Shown here: piece after piece, positions 34,853 through 42,660 of the stretch
Position numbering within the stretch: position 1 is the stretch's first letter
How the letters are laid out: each line of letters opens with the position of its first letter
NCBI GenBank assembly: GCA_040218145.1
Contig: JAVJQK010000014.1
Coordinates: 100,406-164,405 of the forward strand
DNA from: Sandaracinaceae bacterium
GTDB lineage: Bacteria > Myxococcota_A > Polyangia > Polyangiales > Sandaracinaceae
Direction: 5' to 3'
Length of the DNA: 64,000 bases
The notes under the pieces: generated by a model
Told to the model about the DNA's origin: nothing
The model's database searches: none
The model's input: only the letters and a program-made list of their open reading frames with translations
Translations under genes and position numbers: made by a program

Positions 34853-36172
34853 GTGAGCGAACGAGACGCGATCGCCGTCATCGGCCTGGGCTACGTCGGC
34901 ACCGTCGTGGCCGCTTCGCTCGCCTCGGCCGGGCGCCAGGTCATCGGCGTCGATCGCCGGCCCGAGCTGGTCGATGCGCTGTGCGAGGGCGTCGCGCCGA
35001 TCCCCGAGCCCGGGCTGCCCGAGCGGCTGGCTCGCGCGCGCATGCAGGGGACGCTCCGCTGCACGACGGACCTCGCGTCGGCGGTGAAGGCGTCGGCCGC
35101 CTCACTGGTCTGCGTCGGCACGCCCGTGGGCGCGGACGGAAAGCTGGTCGAGACCGACGTGCTCGAGGCGTGCGAGGCGATCGCCCGCGCGGCCGAGGGC
35201 CCGCACGTCATCGTGATCCGCAGCACGGTGCCGCCTGGCCTCCACGCTCGGGCGAGCGCGCGGGTGGCGGCGGTGAGCCCCGCGGTGGGCGTCGCGCTCA
35301 ACCCGGAGTTCCTTCGTGAGGGCAACGCCATCGCCGATCACGAGGAGCCGGAGCTGATCGTGTTCGCGACGGAGCACGCGCACGCGGCGAGCTTCATCGA
35401 GGCCCTCTACGCGGAGCAGCGGGACCGTCTTCACCGCACCGACCCGGCGACGGCGGAGGTGCTCAAGCTGGTCAACAACGCGTGGCACGCGGCGAAGGTC
35501 GCGTTCGCGAACGAGGTCGCCCGCGTCACCCGCCCGATCGGCGTCGACCCCTTCGCGGTAATGCGCCTCCTCTGCGCGGACGAGAAGCTCAACACCAGCG
35601 CCGCGTATCTCCGGCCTGGGCTCCCTTTCGGCGGCGCGTGCCTCACCAAGGACGTCGCCTCGCTCGCCGCCCACGCGGCCGAGCACGCGGTCGACGCCCC
35701 GCTCCTCGGCTCCTTGCTGCGCTCGAACGACGCGCACCTCGACTACCTGGTCGACGCGGTGATGAAGCACGCGCCGCAGCAGGCCGCGATCGTCGGCGTC
35801 GGCTTCAAGCCCGGCGCGTCCGACGTGCGCGACAGCGCCCCGGTCAAGCTGGTGCACCGGCTGCTCGACGCTGGCGTGCACGTCACGGTGGCGGACGCGG
35901 GCATCCTCGACGCGACGGTCCCGCCGCTGGGCATCGACGCCCTGCGCGCCGCGCTCGGAGACCCGCGCGCCCAGGCCGCGCCGAGCGTCGCGCACGCCGT
36001 CGCCGGCGCGGACGTCATCGTGGTCGGCCACCCCTGCGAGGCGGACCGCCGCCAGCTCGTCGAGCTCGCCCCTGCGGTGCCGATCCTCGACGCCGCGGGC
36101 GAGCTCTCCCGCAAGCTCAGCGACGAGGAGCGCGAGAAGCTCGCCCCGGTCGTCGTGCTCTCGCGCGGCTGA
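34853..36172 (+). CDS. UDP-glucose/GDP-mannose dehydrogenase family protein
   Basis: 439 residues from GTG 34853. The NAD-binding N-terminus reads IAVIGLGYVGTVVAASLASA; the PVGADGKLVETDVL segment and NNAWHAAKVAFANEV (catalytic-region Lys) follow; the catalytic Cys is in FGGACLTKDVASL (about 262); the C-terminal domain contains VGFKPGASDVRDSAPV, where the sugar and dimer contacts lie. The enzyme performs the two-step NAD-dependent oxidation of a nucleotide sugar to the uronic acid. The closest look is to the GDP-mannose dehydrogenase branch, but the donor is not decided. No other polysaccharide gene is adjacent, although a GT2 gene lies 5 kb away. Confidence 0.9.
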   Translation: MSERDAIAVIGLGYVGTVVAASLASAGRQVIGVDRRPELVDALCEGVAPIPEPGLPERLARARMQGTLRCTTDLASAVKASAASLVCVGTPVGADGKLVETDVLEACEAIARAAEGPHVIVIRSTVPPGLHARASARVAAVSPAVGVALNPEFLREGNAIADHEEPELIVFATEHAHAASFIEALYAEQRDRLHRTDPATAEVLKLVNNAWHAAKVAFANEVARVTRPIGVDPFAVMRLLCADEKLNTSAAYLRPGLPFGGACLTKDVASLAAHAAEHAVDAPLLGSLLRSNDAHLDYLVDAVMKHAPQQAAIVGVGFKPGASDVRDSAPVKLVHRLLDAGVHVTVADAGILDATVPPLGIDALRAALGDPRAQAAPSVAHAVAGADVIVVGHPCEADRRQLVELAPAVPILDAAGELSRKLSDEEREKLAPVVVLSRG

Positions 36173-36338
36173 TCGTCGCCGGACGCTTCAACTCGCCTGT
36201 GGGCACGAGGCGCCTTGGCCGTGTCCTCGCCGTCGCTCCCGGCCTGAGCTCCACGGGTTGACGGATTCGATCGTGCCCGATGCAGCCGGAAGCGGCGCGC
36301 GCGGTTCCCTTAGGGACGCGGGAGCGGGTGCGGGCGCG

Positions 36339-36596
36339 GCAGCGGCAGCGGCAGCGGAGGCGGAGGCGGAGGCGGAGGCGGAAGCGGAAGCGGAAGCGGA
36401 AGCGGAAGCGGAAGCGGAAGCGGAAGCGGAAGCGGAGGCAGGCGCGGAGGCGGGCGCGGAGGCGGGCGCGGAGGCGGGCGCGGAGGCGGGCGCGGAAGCG
36501 GAAGCGGGCGCGGAAGCGGGCGCGGAAGCGGGCGCGGAAGCGGGCGCGGAAGCGGGCGCGGAAGCGGGCGCGGAAGCGGGCGCGGAAGCGGGCGCG
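36339..36596 (+). repeat. hexanucleotide (GGCAGC/GGAGGC/GGAAGC) tandem array
   Basis: About 258 bp made of successive blocks of 6-bp and 12-bp units: three or so GGCAGC, about five GGAGGC, about ten GGAAGC, then several GGCGCGGAGGCG and eight or so GGCGCGGAAGCG units. The top strand is purine-rich with regular GG runs. All units are multiples of three, so several frames remain open (Glu-Ala/Gly-Ala repeats), but no start, signal or domain supports a real gene. The preceding 36173-36338 holds nothing I recognise. Such arrays can change length by slippage. Confidence 0.9.
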
Positions 36597-36679
36597 CCAC
36601 TCTCCCGAGTACAAGACAGCTTCCACTCCACAGCAGAGAGGTTCTTCGCCGATGCCCCCTCCACGGTATCTCCGTGCTC

Positions 36680-36753
36680 GGGCGCGTCAAGGACGCCTGC
36701 GGCGCCGGCTACGCCGGCTTCGGGCCCTGCGGGCCCTCGTCCCTGACGCGCCC
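36680..36753. repeat. 74-nt imperfect hairpin upstream of the four-helix-bundle gene
   Basis: Arms GGGCGCGTCAAGGAC and GTCCCTGACGCGCCC pair with one mismatch, enclosing 44 nt that contain internal complementary pieces (GCCGGC and GGGCCC motifs). It stands alone 88 bp before the start of the four-helix-bundle gene. It may be an RNA element, a binding site, or the end of a mobile cassette. Confidence 0.6.
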
Positions 36754-36841
36754 TGCGCGCGGAGATTGCTGGAAGGGGTGCGATCGACGAAGCGCCTGCA
36801 CTCACGCGACGCTGGCCGCGAGCGCACGAGGAAACGCTCCC

Positions 36842-37165
36842 ATGAAGCTCCGCATCTACGACGACGCCGTCGCCATGGTCACCGAGGTCCGCGCCTACCG
36901 GCTCGCGATCGCGCGCGAGGACGCCGACCACGCTCGGCAGCTCCGCCGCGCCGCCAAGTCGGTCCCGCTCAACATCGCCGAGGGCGCCTACTCCCGGGGC
37001 CGCAACCGCCACAGCCGCTACCACACGGCCCTCGGCTCCGCGAACGAGGTGGTCGCCTGTCTCGAGGTCGCCGTGGCCGATGGGATCCTCGACTCCATCG
37101 ATCCCGATGTCCTCGACCGCCTCAACAAGATCATCGGCACCCTCGTCAAGCTCGCCGGCAAGTAG
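36842..37165 (+). CDS. four-helix-bundle protein (S23/IVP family)
   Basis: 107 residues from ATG 36842. The sequence (MKLRIYDDAVAMVTEVRAYR, QLRRAAKSVPLNIAEGAYSR, KY-like region HSRYHTALGSANEVVACLEV, LDRLNKIIGTLVKLAGK) matches the family first seen in 23S rRNA intervening sequences, also the fold of the Avd accessory protein of diversity-generating retroelements. The conserved VPLNIAEG segment is diagnostic. No reverse transcriptase or rRNA gene is near. It is surrounded by unusual repeats: a hexamer array and hairpin upstream, a perfect hairpin 15 bp after the stop, then a 66-bp array. Biochemical role unknown for most members. Confidence 0.88.
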   Translation: MKLRIYDDAVAMVTEVRAYRLAIAREDADHARQLRRAAKSVPLNIAEGAYSRGRNRHSRYHTALGSANEVVACLEVAVADGILDSIDPDVLDRLNKIIGTLVKLAGK

Positions 37166-37179
37166 ACGGGCCATCGGCC

Positions 37180-37211
37180 GACCGGGACGGGACAACACTC
37201 CCGTCCCGGTC
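37180..37211 (+). terminator. perfect 13-bp hairpin after the four-helix-bundle gene
   Basis: Arms GACCGGGACGGGA and TCCCGTCCCGGTC pair perfectly around a 6-nt loop (CAACAC), beginning 15 bp after the stop codon. There is no T-tract, so it is either a GC-rich terminator of the kind tolerated in high-GC bacteria or an mRNA-stabilising 3' structure. A short extension of the stem (GGCC/GGCC with a bulge) is possible. Confidence 0.65.
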
Positions 37212-37229
37212 TCGGCCCAGAGCAGAAGC

Positions 37230-37762
37230 GGCCCGAGCTCTCGTCGAGTCTGGGTAGATGGGTAGGAACGTTCCCGAAGCGCCGACGGTCGACGACGCGG
37301 AGGCGGCAGCGAGCGCGCAGCGCGAGCGCGAGTCGCGGGCGCCCCGGCGCCCCGCCGCTGGCTTCGGCGGGAGAGCGCGCATGGCGCGAGACCTGCTGAA
37401 GCGCTGACGCCGCAGACGAGTTTGTATGGACGAGCAGGATCGCCCCCCGAAGCGCCGGCCGCTGGGGTCGGCGGGAGAGGAGCGCGCGAACCGCCGAAGC
37501 GCTGACGCCGCAGACGAGTTTGTATAGATGAATAGGATCTTCCCCGAAGCGCCGTCTGCTGAAGCGCTGGCCGAAGCGCTGACGCCGCAGACGAGTTTGT
37601 ATAGATGAATAGGATCGTCCCCGAAGCGCCGACGGGCCGTAGCGCTGACGCCGCAGACGAGTTTGTGTAGATGAATAGGATCGTCCCCGAAGCGCCGACG
37701 GGCCGTAGCGCTGACGCCGCAGACGAGTTTGTGTAGATGAATAGGATCGTCCCCGAAGCGCC
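37230..37762. repeat. 66-bp-period tandem repeat array
   Basis: Five clear copies of a 55-bp core (starting GCGCTGACGCCGCAGACGAG, ending CGAAGCGCC) start near 37401, 37499, 37576, 37642 and 37708; the last three are exactly 66 bp apart and nearly identical. A degenerate copy lies near 37230-37283. Copy 1 has diverged most (GTATGGACGAGCAGGATC versus GTATAGATGAATAGGATC). A second GC-rich motif (AGCGCCCCGCCGCTGGGGTC and variants) occurs between and after copies near 37340, 37460 and 37870. Spacers are not unique, so this is not CRISPR. The AT-rich core stands out in this GC-rich genome. Confidence 0.85.
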
Positions 37763-37937
37763 GACGGTCGAGGACGGTCGAGGACGCCAGGCGGCCAGCG
37801 AGCGCCAAGCGCGAGCGCGAACGGTCAGGCGGCCAGCGAGCGCGAAGCGCGAGCGCGAGCCGCGGGGGCCCCAGCGCCCCGCCGCTGGGGTCGGCGTGGG
37901 AGCGCGCGGAGCGCGCGAGCCGCCGTAGTCGGGAGGG

Positions 37938-38056
37938 GGGCCCCATTGGCGCTTTGCCCAATGGGGGGAGGGCCTGCGTTCAGGCCCTCCAACGAGAAAA
38001 CGCGGGCCCCATTGGCGCTCTGCCCAATGGGGGGAGGGCCTGCGTTCAGGCCCTCC
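37938..38056. repeat. duplicated double-hairpin element
   Basis: Two copies, 66 bp apart, each contain two hairpins: CCCCATTGG with CCAATGGGG (37941-37966 and 38007-38032) and GGAGGGCCTG with CAGGCCCTCC around a CGTT loop (37967-37990 and 38033-38056). The copies are almost identical. The second abuts the stop of the ankyrin gene coming from the right, whose codons end in a run of seven T on that strand. The element may end transcription of that gene, with the duplication adding a backup; the T-run precedes rather than follows the hairpin, so function is uncertain. Confidence 0.75.
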
Positions 38057-38514
38057 TAAAAAAACAGCTCGCTGAGGGCGCGCACGCCCGAGGCGAGCGC
38101 CCAGACCCGGGCCGTGTCGCCGTCGTGATCGGCGCGATCGGGATCGGCGCCGCGCTCGAGCAGGTGGCGGACGATGGAGACGTCGAGCACGCCGGCGTAG
38201 TGGTGGCGGTCCACGGCCTCGTCCACCGCCAACTGCAACACCGTCATTCCGTCGCTCGAGCCGGCGTTGATGTCTGCGCCAAAGGACAGGAGGGCGTCCA
38301 CTGCCTCGCGCTGGTGATGCTCGACCGCCATGTGCAGCGGTGTCCAGCCGTGGTGACCGGGGGCGTCCACGTCGACCCCGAGCTGGGTCACCAGCTTGCG
38401 GATGATGTCGACCTCTCCGAGCGACGCGGCCTGATGAAGGAGCCTCGCGCGCTCGTTGCGCGACAGTCCGGGCTCCCTGAGCGCGGACGCTAGCGGTTCG
38501 GGGGGACTCTGCAT
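38056..38514 (-). CDS. ankyrin-repeat protein
   Basis: 152 residues from ATG 38514; a longer version from a TTG near 38562 is possible. About three ankyrin repeats are visible: LLHQAASLGEVDIIRKLVTQ, GWTPLHMAVEHHQREAVDAL with LLSFGADINAG, and GMTVLQLAVDEAVDRHHYAG with IVRHLLERGADPDRADHDG. No signal peptide, so a cytoplasmic protein-interaction module. The gene ends in LFF encoded by a T-run next to the double-hairpin element. Upstream is an HDOD gene in the same orientation, 60 bp away. Confidence 0.8.
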   Translation of the reverse strand: MQSPPEPLASALREPGLSRNERARLLHQAASLGEVDIIRKLVTQLGVDVDAPGHHGWTPLHMAVEHHQREAVDALLSFGADINAGSSDGMTVLQLAVDEAVDRHHYAGVLDVSIVRHLLERGADPDRADHDGDTARVWALASGVRALSELFF

Positions 38515-38574
38515 GACGGCCTCGGCCGCGATGCCAGTTACGCACGAGCCCAACGCGGGCAAGCGACGGCCCTT

Positions 38575-39537
38575 TCAGCCGATGAGCGCGGCCTGCATCT
38601 CGGCGTGGGCTTCGCGGAGCTTGGGCCAGAGGGCCTCGAGCACGTCGCGGCTGATGTCGGCGTAGGAGGTCTCGCCGCGCTGAGCCAGCTCCGCGAGGAA
38701 GGCCTCGTCGAGCTCGGGGTCGGCCCGGAGGCGATAGTCGATCTGATCGGCGAGGCGGAGGAGGGCCACCGCGACCGCGATGTCGCCGCCCTCCGCGTAG
38801 GCGCGACCGGGGCGGTGGTGCCAGGCGATCGTCTTGACGACGTCGCGGTCGAAGCGCCAGCCCGCGAGCACGGTGGCGCCGAGCGCGGCGTGGTCGTACC
38901 CGGTGCGCATGCGCTCGATGCGATGCACGCAGTCGGGGCTGCTGAGGACCTTGGCCGGGAGATCCGCGTAGGCGACCTCGCCGACCTGGAGCGCGGCGAG
39001 CTTGCCGAGGTCGTGGAGCAGGCCCGAGAGGAAGAGGTCGCCGACATGCCCCCCGCGCCATGTGCGGCCGAGCACGCCGATGATCGCCGCGACGCCCGCG
39101 CCGTGTGCGCGGAGCTGGTGCGCGACGTCGCCGTCGGCGGGGAACATGCCGAAGGCGCTGATGCCGGCCACGATGGCGCGGACCTGGTCGAAGCCGAGCC
39201 GCAAGACCGCCTCGTCGATGCTGTTGACGGGCCGCCCGCGGGAGTAGGCGACCGAGTTCGCCACGCGCAGGAGCCGGCTCGCGAGCGACGCGTCCTGCTC
39301 GATGGGGCCACGCAGGTCGCCGATCGTGATGTTCGGGTCCTCGAGCAGGCGCATGACGTGCTGGGCCACGGCCGGGAAGACTTTGAGGCCCACCGCCTGC
39401 GCGGCCGCGGCGGCCACCGACTGCGCGGCCCGACCCTCGATCTCGAGGAGATCGTCGCCGAACCAGGAGGCCTCCACCGCGTTGACCGAGCGCACGCCCC
39501 AGGAAAACGGGCGCCGGCCCGACTTCTTGAGCGCCAT
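38575..39537 (-). CDS. HDOD domain protein
   Basis: 320 residues. The HDOD domain (about 45-265) is well marked: LKVFPAVAQHVMRLLEDPNI, the IEQDASLASRLLRVANSVAY segment with the phenylalanine-like RL-R-VNS core, INSIDEAVLRLG-type VNSIDEAVLRLGFDQVRAIV, and the HD-like pair GLLHDLGKLAAL. HDOD proteins are regulators linked to signalling and motility; a histidine-aspartate pair is seen here (HDLGK), but catalysis is not usual in the family. Gene start ATG 39537. Upstream lies a 12-bp repeat and then the hairpin array. Confidence 0.9.
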   Translation of the reverse strand: MALKKSGRRPFSWGVRSVNAVEASWFGDDLLEIEGRAAQSVAAAAAQAVGLKVFPAVAQHVMRLLEDPNITIGDLRGPIEQDASLASRLLRVANSVAYSRGRPVNSIDEAVLRLGFDQVRAIVAGISAFGMFPADGDVAHQLRAHGAGVAAIIGVLGRTWRGGHVGDLFLSGLLHDLGKLAALQVGEVAYADLPAKVLSSPDCVHRIERMRTGYDHAALGATVLAGWRFDRDVVKTIAWHHRPGRAYAEGGDIAVAVALLRLADQIDYRLRADPELDEAFLAELAQRGETSYADISRDVLEALWPKLREAHAEMQAALIG

Positions 39538-39559
39538 CGGGGGCCGACGGGCCCCCGAT

Positions 39560-39592
39560 CCCTTGCCCCTGCCCTTGCCCCTGCCCTTGCCC
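39560..39592. repeat. 12-bp tandem repeat (CCTTGCCCCTGC)
   Basis: About 2.7 perfect copies lie just upstream of the HDOD gene start. On the gene strand they read GCAGGGGCAAGG. They fall where the HDOD promoter would be expected, so copy-number change could affect its expression, but no promoter motif is visible. Confidence 0.75.
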
Positions 39593-39609
39593 GCGAAATT
39601 GCAGCGCGA

Positions 39610-40070
39610 AGGCCCGGGCGAGCGCCTGGCTCGCTCGAAGCTCGGGGCAAGCGCCTAGCTCGCTCGAAGTCCGGGTGGAGCGCCTGGTCGCTGGAAGGCC
39701 GGGCCGAGTGCTGGTCGCCCCAAGACCGGGGCGAGCGCCTGCTCGCTCAAGGCCGGGTGGAGCGCCTGGTCGCTCGAAGGCGGGACGCGAGCGCCTGGCT
39801 CGCTCGAAGACCCCGGGCGAGCGCCTGGCTCGCTCGAAGGCCGGGCGAGCGCCTGTCTCGCTCGAAGGCGGGGCGCGTCCGGGGTGGTCGCTCGAAGCGG
39901 GCGCGAGCGGGTTGGTCGCTCGAAGGCGGGGCGCGTGCGGGTTGGTCGCTCGAAGGCGGGCGCGAGGGTCAGTCGCTCGCGAGCGGGTCAGTCGCTCGAA
40001 GGCGGGGGGCGAGCGGGTTGGTCGCTCGAAGGCGGGGGCGAGCGGGTCAGTCGCTCGAAGGCCGGGCGTC
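39610..40070. repeat. imperfect tandem array of 25-32-bp hairpin-forming units
   Basis: Sixteen or so degenerate copies of a unit based on GGGCGAGCGCCTGGCTCGC and TCGCTCGAAGGC fill most of the gap between the HDOD gene and the following lipoprotein. Many units contain a self-complementary core (GCGAGCG, 4-5 nt, CGCTCGC). The left half has the CCTGG form; the right half has a variant (GCGAGCGGGTTGGTCGCTCG and GGGTCAGTCGCTCG). Spacing is irregular and there are no unique spacers. No gene is supported inside. Confidence 0.85.
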
Positions 40071-40075
40071 CCGCC

Positions 40076-40642
40076 CTACTCGATCGAGAACCGCACGACC
40101 TCGACCGCCTCACCGTCCGAGGTGTCAGGCGCCAGGGATCGGTTGAACGCGCCGAGCAGGCGCCCGGCCGCGGAGACGCTCACGCTCGCCGTCACCGGAT
40201 CCTCGCCGCCGCAGGCGTCGGCCCGGCGCAGCCGGACGACGTACTCGCCCGCCACCGCGTGGTCCATCACGCGCCGCTCGAGCCGATGGGCGGGCTCGGC
40301 GCAGGCGCCGCGCGCGTCCTCGGTCTCACCGCTCGTGGAGGGGCCCTCGATCACCAGGTCGAGATCCGCGTCGCCGCTCCACGCGACGGCCACGTGGACC
40401 GCGCCCTCGGAGACGCCCTCGCAGCCCTCGTCGATCTGGCCGTCGCAGTCGGAGTCGAGCGCGTCGCAGACCTCGGGCGCCCCCTCGGCGCAGGTGTTCT
40501 CCATCGCCACCACGCCGTCCGCGAGGCGCGGCTCGCCAGCGCTGGGCAGCGCCTGCGGGGGGCTCTCGACCGGCTCGGTGGAGGCGCCGCAGCCGGCCAG
40601 GCAGGACGCCAGACAGAGCGCGAGGGGGAGGGCGGTTCGCAT
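40076..40642 (-). CDS. lipoprotein with MopE-like metal-binding motif
   Basis: 188 residues from ATG 40642 (40654 is an alternative). The lipoprotein signal ends CLAGC. The mature N-terminus holds the motif EVCDALDSDCDGQIDEGCEG, the calcium/metal-binding type motif (Asp/Asn-rich with DxDCDGxIDEGC) that recurs in myxobacterial surface proteins. The rest is a beta-sandwich-like domain (VAVAWSGDADLDLVIEGPST, MDHAVAGEYVVRLRRADACG, VTASVSVSAAGRLL), similar to prealbumin-like C-terminal domains of secreted proteins. Role unknown; a surface adhesin or binding protein is reasonable. Its stop adjoins the hairpin array. Confidence 0.72.
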   Translation of the reverse strand: MRTALPLALCLASCLAGCGASTEPVESPPQALPSAGEPRLADGVVAMENTCAEGAPEVCDALDSDCDGQIDEGCEGVSEGAVHVAVAWSGDADLDLVIEGPSTSGETEDARGACAEPAHRLERRVMDHAVAGEYVVRLRRADACGGEDPVTASVSVSAAGRLLGAFNRSLAPDTSDGEAVEVVRFSIE

Positions 40643-40726
40643 GGGAGAGGCCATACCGCGCATGGGGGGCCGAGCCAATGGGCGATTCCCCTCAAGCCCG
40701 GACGCTCCCGGCCGTTCTCTTCGTCG

Positions 40727-41482
40727 ATGCGTCTGCCGGCCCTCACCCTCTGTCTCCTGCTCGGCTCCGTCGGAGCCGCCTCGGCCCAGGACGTCTCGGC
40801 GCAGGACGCTTCGGCGCAGGACGCTGCGGCGCAGGACGCTGCGGCCAGGGACGTGGGCGGCGAGGCGTCGGTCACGCCCGAGGCGGCGGCGGGGCTCACC
40901 CACCAGCCGGACCGCGAGTCCGAGGCGCGCCGACACTTCTTCGACGGCCGCAACGCGTGGGACGCCGAGCGCTACGCCGACGCGCTGGAGCTGTGGAACC
41001 GCGCGTACGCGCTCTCGCCGCGCCCGGTGCTGCTCATCAACATCGCCAACGCGTGGCTCCGCCTGGACCACCCGGTCGAGGCCGCGAGCGCCTATCGACG
41101 CTTCCTCACCGTCGCGCCGCACGACGCGCCCGAGCGCCCCGAGGTCGAGACCTGGGTCACGGCGCTCGAGGGGGCCGCGGCGCCCGACCTGACGGTGGCC
41201 GCGCCGCCCGCGCCGCAGTTCGATCCGCTCGCCGGGCGCTTCTGGACGTGGGTGACGCTCGGCGCTTCGGCGGTGACCGGGGCGCTCGCGACCGGTTTCT
41301 ACTTCGACGCGGAGAGCCGCTTCGGCGCGATGGCCGGGGGCTGCGGCACGACGTACGCGGGCTGCCTGCAGGCGGACATCGACGCGATCGACCGCGGCGT
41401 GGTCGCCAGCCAGGTGCTGCTCGGCGTGGCGCTCAGCGCGCTGGTGACCTCGGTGGTGCTCTACTTCATCGAGGCGCCGTGA
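40727..41482 (+). CDS. secreted TPR-type protein with C-terminal membrane helices
   Basis: 251 residues: a cleavable signal peptide (TLCLLLGSVGAASAQD), a repeated short linker (AQDASAQDAAAQDAA), one TPR-like region at about 65-125 (SEARRHFFDGRNAWDAERYA, RAYALSPRPVLLINIANAW, AASAYRRFLTVAPHDAPERP), then hydrophobic segments FWTWVTLGASAVTGALATGF and VASQVLLGVALSALVTSVVL. Repeats face the periplasm before a membrane anchor. Its TGA overlaps the GTG of the next lipoprotein gene (GTGA), so they form an operon. No specific function recognised. Confidence 0.78.
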   Translation: MRLPALTLCLLLGSVGAASAQDVSAQDASAQDAAAQDAAARDVGGEASVTPEAAAGLTHQPDRESEARRHFFDGRNAWDAERYADALELWNRAYALSPRPVLLINIANAWLRLDHPVEAASAYRRFLTVAPHDAPERPEVETWVTALEGAAAPDLTVAAPPAPQFDPLAGRFWTWVTLGASAVTGALATGFYFDAESRFGAMAGGCGTTYAGCLQADIDAIDRGVVASQVLLGVALSALVTSVVLYFIEAP

Positions 41483-42303
41483 CGCGCGGGCTGACGACGG
41501 CCCTCGCCGCGTGGCTCGTGCTCGCGGGCTGCGGCTTCGATCTCGAGTCGCTCCAGGGCGCGGATCCCACCACTCCGATCACGCTCGGTGACGCTTCGGC
41601 GCCGCCCGAGCCGGACGCGGGCACGGGGCACGTGGTCGAGCCGATCGAGCCGGTCTGCGGGCTGCCCGGGCAAGAGTGCTGCGCGGGCGCACCGACGTGC
41701 GAGCTGGGCGCGTGCCTGCGTGGCATGTGCAGCTCCTTCTCGGGCGCGGTGGCGCGCGGCGAGGGCTGCTCCGATCCGTGCGTGGCCCGCAACCCGTTCA
41801 CGGCCGGCTGCGGCTGCGCGCTCGGCTTCGAGACGCTCCCCACGGGGGCGCTCACCGGGACGTGCGGCGACGGACGCGCCACGACGGTCTCGCTCTCCTT
41901 CTGCGACGCGGGGGCGCGGAGCCTCCGCAGCGAGTGGGGCGGGGTGCACCTGCGAGTCGCGGCCGGGGAGAGCTGCGGCGGCGGCTGCGTCGCCCCACAC
42001 CCGGCCACCGGAGACTGCACGTGCCCGGAGGGGACCGAGGCGCTGCCCTTCACGGTCGGCCACCGCGGCGCGTGCGGAGAGGCCGAGGGCACGCTGACCC
42101 TCTGCGCGCCCCCGGAGATCGGCGGCGCCTTCGCCGGCGCCTACCAGACCGACGCGGCCGCGCCCGGCGGCTGCGCGACGCCGAACCCCTACACCGGCGC
42201 GTGCGCGTGCCCGGAAGAGAGCCACGCCCAGCGCGTGCCGTTGACCCGCCCCGCCTCGGGGGGCGGGCTCGTCGCGGCGCCGATCACGATCTGCGTGTTC
42301 TGA
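41479..42303 (+). CDS. Cys-rich lipoprotein
   Basis: 274 residues from GTG 41479, 4-bp overlap with the upstream gene. Lipoprotein signal LAAWLVLAGC. The mature part is Cys-rich: CGLPGQECCAGAPTCELGAC, then three related segments with ARNPFTAGCGCALGFETLP, PHPATGDCTCPEGTEALPF and PNPYTGACACPEESHAQRV, which look like internal repeats of about 75-90 residues. The C-terminal end (RPASGGGLVAAPITICVF) lies inside the first copy of a triplicated DNA repeat, so this end may have been copied into the intergenic region. Function unknown. Confidence 0.75.
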   Translation: MTRGLTTALAAWLVLAGCGFDLESLQGADPTTPITLGDASAPPEPDAGTGHVVEPIEPVCGLPGQECCAGAPTCELGACLRGMCSSFSGAVARGEGCSDPCVARNPFTAGCGCALGFETLPTGALTGTCGDGRATTVSLSFCDAGARSLRSEWGGVHLRVAAGESCGGGCVAPHPATGDCTCPEGTEALPFTVGHRGACGEAEGTLTLCAPPEIGGAFAGAYQTDAAAPGGCATPNPYTGACACPEESHAQRVPLTRPASGGGLVAAPITICVF

Positions 42304-42660
42304 CCCTCGGGATGGCGGCCCGCAGATAGTCTTGCCATCGCACGGCGTCGGCCCGGTCGACCATGCGCCAGAGGGCGCGACGACGTCGACCCGCCTCGGG
42401 GGGCGGGCTCGTCGCGGCGCCGATCGCGATCTGCGTGTTCTGACCCTCGAGATGGCGGCCCGCATATAGCCTTGCCATCGCACGGCGTCGGCCCGGTCGA
42501 CCATGCGCCCAGACGACATCGACCCGCCTCGGGCGGCGGGCTCGTCGCGGCGCCGATCACGATCCGCGTGTTCTGATCTCCGGGACGGCGGCCCGCAGGT
42601 AGCCTTGCCATCGCACGGTGCCGGCGCGGTCGACCATGCGCCAGAGATGCGCGACGAAGG
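42250..42660. repeat. three direct copies of a gene-end junction, about 133-140 bp each
   Basis: Copies start at 42250, 42390 and 42523. Each runs from CCCGCCTCGGG through GGCTCGTCGCGGCGCCGATC, GCGTGTTCTGA and TGGCGGCCCGCA to CGCACGG and GGTCGACCATGCGCC. Copy 1 overlaps the 3' end of the Cys-rich lipoprotein gene; copy 3 overlaps the 3' end of the VHL-like gene on the other strand. The unit therefore contains the ends of both convergent genes, and the repeat is a tandem triplication of their junction. Copies 1 and 2 carry non-functional copies of the VHL-like gene end. Confidence 0.85.

Noticed and set aside
36258..36746. A plus-strand frame giving Glu-Ala and Gly-Ala repeats across the hexamer array
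   Set aside because: Openness follows from units that are multiples of three; no ribosome-binding site or domain.
36842..37165. Avd protein of a diversity-generating retroelement
   Set aside because: Same fold family, but no reverse transcriptase and no template/variable repeat pair was found nearby.
37401..37762. CRISPR array
   Set aside because: The stretches between repeat cores are themselves repeated rather than unique, and no cas genes are present.
36188..39061. A 957-codon minus-strand frame through the repeat region
   Set aside because: It crosses the S23 gene, arrays and HDOD gene out of frame; its repeats are simply the DNA repeats translated.
39610..40070. Integron attC sites or CRISPR repeats
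   Set aside because: Units are short, degenerate and contiguous, with no integrase, cassettes or unique spacers.
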